This document shows positions 62,005-64,000 of a stretch of DNA of 64,000 nt, piece by piece; within the stretch, counting starts at the first letter, position 1, and the number at the start of each line of letters is the position of its first letter. A program made the position numbers and the translations under genes. Source of the DNA: Lentzea sp. NBRC 105346 (GTDB taxonomy: Bacteria; Actinomycetota; Actinomycetes; Mycobacteriales; Pseudonocardiaceae); NCBI RefSeq assembly GCF_030269605.1, contig NZ_BSTQ01000001.1:434001-498000 (forward strand). Reading direction: 5' to 3'. Below the pieces are notes generated by a model. The model searched no databases. It saw only the letters and a list, made by a program, of their open reading frames with translations, and was not told the origin of the DNA.

Positions 62005-62544
62005 TCAGAAATCGTCTGCTGCGATCGGTCGCCCAGCGGTGAGGAGCCCGAGCCGGCCGACCGGCACGTCGTAGACGACGACGCCGGCGTCGGGCGGCCC
62101 GGCACGCGCGCCGGGGCACAGCCGGCTGATCAGCGTGTGGGCGCTACGGTTGCCCACCAGCACGTGCGCCTTCACGTGGGTGATGCCGCGCGCCGCAGCG
62201 CGCACCCCCAGGCGTACGGCGATGGCCGAACCGACCCCGCGGCCGTGCCACCCGTCATCGACGAGCAGGCAGACTTCGGCGCCGCGGCGTCGCATCGGCA
62301 GCAGCGACCCGATACCGAGGATGGTCTCGGCACGGGTCGCGACCTCGGTGTGCTGCGCCTTGTCGCGTGTGATCGTGTCGAGATAGGACTCGCAGACGCC
62401 GATCCCGGTGGCGAGAAATCGGTGCCGCAGCGCACGGGGTGAGCAACGGTCGACCATCGCGCGGACGGCCGGCAAATCCGCTGCCGCGTCCAGTGGTCGC
62501 ACCGTCACCGCCGGACGCAGCTCGAGCGGCATCTGGCCGGTCAT
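62005..62544 (-). CDS. GNAT-family N-acetyltransferase
   Basis: 179 residues from ATG 62544, overlapping the thioesterase stop (ATGA). The GNAT fold is visible: TVRPLDAAADLPAVRAMVDR at the start, the acetyl-CoA loop VDDGWHGRGVGSAIAVRLGV (about residues 107-126) and VKAHVLVGNRSAHTLISRLC after it. Acceptor unknown; coupling to a type II thioesterase hints at secondary metabolism. Confidence 0.82.
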   Translation of the reverse strand: MTGQMPLELRPAVTVRPLDAAADLPAVRAMVDRCSPRALRHRFLATGIGVCESYLDTITRDKAQHTEVATRAETILGIGSLLPMRRRGAEVCLLVDDGWHGRGVGSAIAVRLGVRAAARGITHVKAHVLVGNRSAHTLISRLCPGARAGPPDAGVVVYDVPVGRLGLLTAGRPIAADDF

Positions 62545-63380
62545 GCGGCATGCGCCGTCCGCGCAGAGGCGCCGCTCCAGTCCGTCTGGGTCCGAGGCCA
62601 GCCGAGCTCGGCGAGCGCCAGGTCCGCGGGCACGGCGTGGACGAAGAAGTGGCCGCCCGGAAAGGACCGGTGGGTGACCGCCTCCGGCCTGGCGGTCACG
62701 TCCGCCCACTGCCGCATCGTGCTCTGCGGCGCGTACCAGTCCTCGGCACCCGACCACGTGATCACGGGGCAGGTGATCGCGGCGCCGCGCGGTGCTGTGT
62801 AGGTCTCACAGGCGGTGAGATCAGCCTTGATCACCGGTAGAACGCGACGTGTGAATTCGCGGTCGCGCAGGCGCTGTGGCGAGATCCCGCCCATCGCGAT
62901 CAGGCGCCGGACCAGGTCGGTGTCGTGGAACTCGTGCAGGGGACGCGGGGGAGGGCACACCGGAGCACGGCTGCCCGACGCGATGAGCGCCTCGATGCCG
63001 GTGTCGTTGTGCTGCAGGCGAAGCAACACCTCGAACGCGAGCAGTGCGCCCAGACTGTGCCCGTAGAACGCGCAACTCCCGGCCGGTTCCTCGCGCATCG
63101 CCTCGGCGACCGCCCTGGCCATACGGCCCAGCTCAACCTCGAGCACCTCGTGACGCCGCCCCGCACGACCAGGCAGCTGGACAGCGACCAGCTCGACCGT
63201 TGGCGGCAGCTGCTCCGCCCACCGGTCGAACACCGCAGGCCCCGCGCCGGACCATGGAAAGCAGTAGAGCCGGTGAGCGGCACCCGGCTGGGGACGCGGC
63301 CGCACCAGGCAAGCCCGTGCACTGGACTCCACCGAGCCCCCGACGGGCGCTTCATGGGCGTCCCCGGCGGACAACATCAT
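62541..63380 (-). CDS. Type II thioesterase (GrsT/TesA family)
   Basis: 279 residues from ATG 63380, chosen for GGAAGGG five bases upstream; GTG 63395 is also in frame. Alpha/beta-hydrolase motifs are present: LYCFPWSGAGPAVFDRWAEQ, VQLPGRAGRR, the nucleophile elbow CAFYGHSLGALLAFEVLLRL, Asp in WSGAEDWYAP and His in FPGGHFFVH. These enzymes clear misprimed acyl groups from polyketide or non-ribosomal peptide synthases, so a biosynthetic cluster may lie beyond the window. Confidence 0.9.
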   Translation of the reverse strand: MMLSAGDAHEAPVGGSVESSARACLVRPRPQPGAAHRLYCFPWSGAGPAVFDRWAEQLPPTVELVAVQLPGRAGRRHEVLEVELGRMARAVAEAMREEPAGSCAFYGHSLGALLAFEVLLRLQHNDTGIEALIASGSRAPVCPPPRPLHEFHDTDLVRRLIAMGGISPQRLRDREFTRRVLPVIKADLTACETYTAPRGAAITCPVITWSGAEDWYAPQSTMRQWADVTARPEAVTHRSFPGGHFFVHAVPADLALAELGWPRTQTDWSGASARTAHAA

Positions 63381-63934
63381 CGAAATCCCTTCCACGTGTT
63401 CATTTGCCCGATCGGAAACCCATTTCGGCGCCGAGCATCAGCGAATATGTGCCAGGTCATAGCGCGATAGCGGGATGTGCTTCCAGTGCACAATTCTGCC
63501 GTTTGGCGCACCATGTGCCGGAAGAGTTTCCGGAGATGGTCGCCGGTGGCAGTGTGGCGCCAATCGTCGGTTGACCCCTGCTTATCGATCTGCCCTGCAC
63601 ACTGGCAGATCATCGACGCAGAGTCACGTAACTGGGTCGATTTCCTGCGGTGATGCTGTGTGTGACGCTGATGTGACTGCGCTGGGTAGTCGACGTGTGC
63701 GGTGTCCGTGTTCGTTTTTCCGTTCGGCGGAAACGCAGTACTGTTCGCTGGTGGCTCTCGTCGGAAGGTGATTCTTCCGTCTGGTGGAGAAATTTTACGA
63801 GTCGTCGCCGCAGTGGTTATGGTCTCGGCCGTTGGCATCTTGGCGCACTGCATTCGGGACGACCGACAGCGTGAGACAAGGGCCTGCGGCGCGGCCGCAC
63901 CTAATTCACCTGGGCACTTGGGGGTCAGCTGACT
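63381..63934 (+). other. AT-richer intergenic region
   Basis: About 550 bases between divergent genes, lower in GC than the rest. It probably holds the thioesterase promoter. A possible + strand frame (GTG 63702 to 63932, 76 residues) contains one membrane-type stretch (ILRVVAAVVMVSAVGILAHC) but no clear ribosome binding site. Confidence 0.4.
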
Positions 63935-64000
63935 ATGTCACCGCGAGCGCACGAGCTGCAGAGCGTCGCCGAAGGCCTGGCGGCTGTGGCGGCCGAGTAC
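63935..64000 (+). CDS. Start of a gene cut off by the window end
   Basis: ATG 63935 begins SPRAHELQSVAEGLAAVAAE, with coding-like composition to the last base. Too short for identification. Confidence 0.4.
   Translation, partial: MSPRAHELQSVAEGLAAVAAEY

Noticed and set aside
3..64000. Self-targeting spacers against genes in this window
   Set aside because: I compared spacers with each other but could not scan every spacer against 64 kb by eye. No match was noticed and none is claimed.

Overview
The window is high-GC DNA with actinomycete codon usage and many GTG/TTG starts. The small genes and regulators look like those of Pseudonocardiaceae-type mycelial actinobacteria; genus is not determinable here. 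Most of it (about 0-47 kb) reads as one integrative or plasmid-like conjugative element. The right end (about 47-60.7 kb) is a graveyard of gene relics mixed with small membrane proteins. The last 3 kb looks like ordinary chromosome: a glutaminyl cyclase-like lipoprotein, a GNAT acetyltransferase and a type II thioesterase.

Layout. 0-13.4 kb, mostly + strand: small accessory proteins, a ParB-like partition protein, a PP2C phosphatase, a prim-pol type primase, an SSB-like OB-fold protein and zinc-ribbon proteins, separated by strong hairpin terminators. 13.7-18.8 kb: a 1704-residue MobF/TraA relaxase-helicase with three tandem C-terminal repeats, preceded by a candidate oriT. 18.85-22.95 kb: CRISPR array 1 (68 repeat units, one of them partial; read on the - strand). 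23.3-25.9 kb, - strand: a VirD4/TraG coupling ATPase and a partner protein. 26.6-35.0 kb, + strand: a type I-E interference operon cas3 - small membrane ORF - cas8e - cse2 - cas7e - cas5e - cas6e. 35.1-36.7 kb: a frameshifted relic of cas2, then CRISPR array 2 (23 repeats, read on the + strand). 36.9-46.2 kb, - strand: an eight-gene Gram-positive type IV secretion operon (TcpC-like, small pilin/TcpD-like, TcpE/PrgI-like, VirB4 ATPase, two further membrane-anchored proteins, VirB6-like channel, lytic transglycosylase/NlpC hydrolase) behind a recognisable promoter.

How it fits together. Relaxase, coupling protein and secretion channel are split by the CRISPR-Cas locus, so the immune system sits inside the transfer region of a conjugative element. 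The effector set for type I-E interference (Cascade plus Cas3) is intact, but adaptation is gone: no cas1 is seen, and cas2 survives only as a 5'-truncated, frameshifted fragment abutting the leader of array 2. The two arrays have homologous 62-nt leaders in inverted orientation flanking the cas operon. Repeats in both arrays are drifting, including those next to the leader of array 2, as expected if no new spacers are being added. I infer an effector-only system with a frozen repertoire of about 89 spacers, possibly used in competition between elements or against phage; targets cannot be assigned without a search.

Elsewhere, several short genes carry frameshifts, in-frame stops or deletions, while every long core gene (relaxase, cas, T4SS; about 27 kb in total) is open. 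That argues for real decay of accessory genes rather than uniformly poor sequence.
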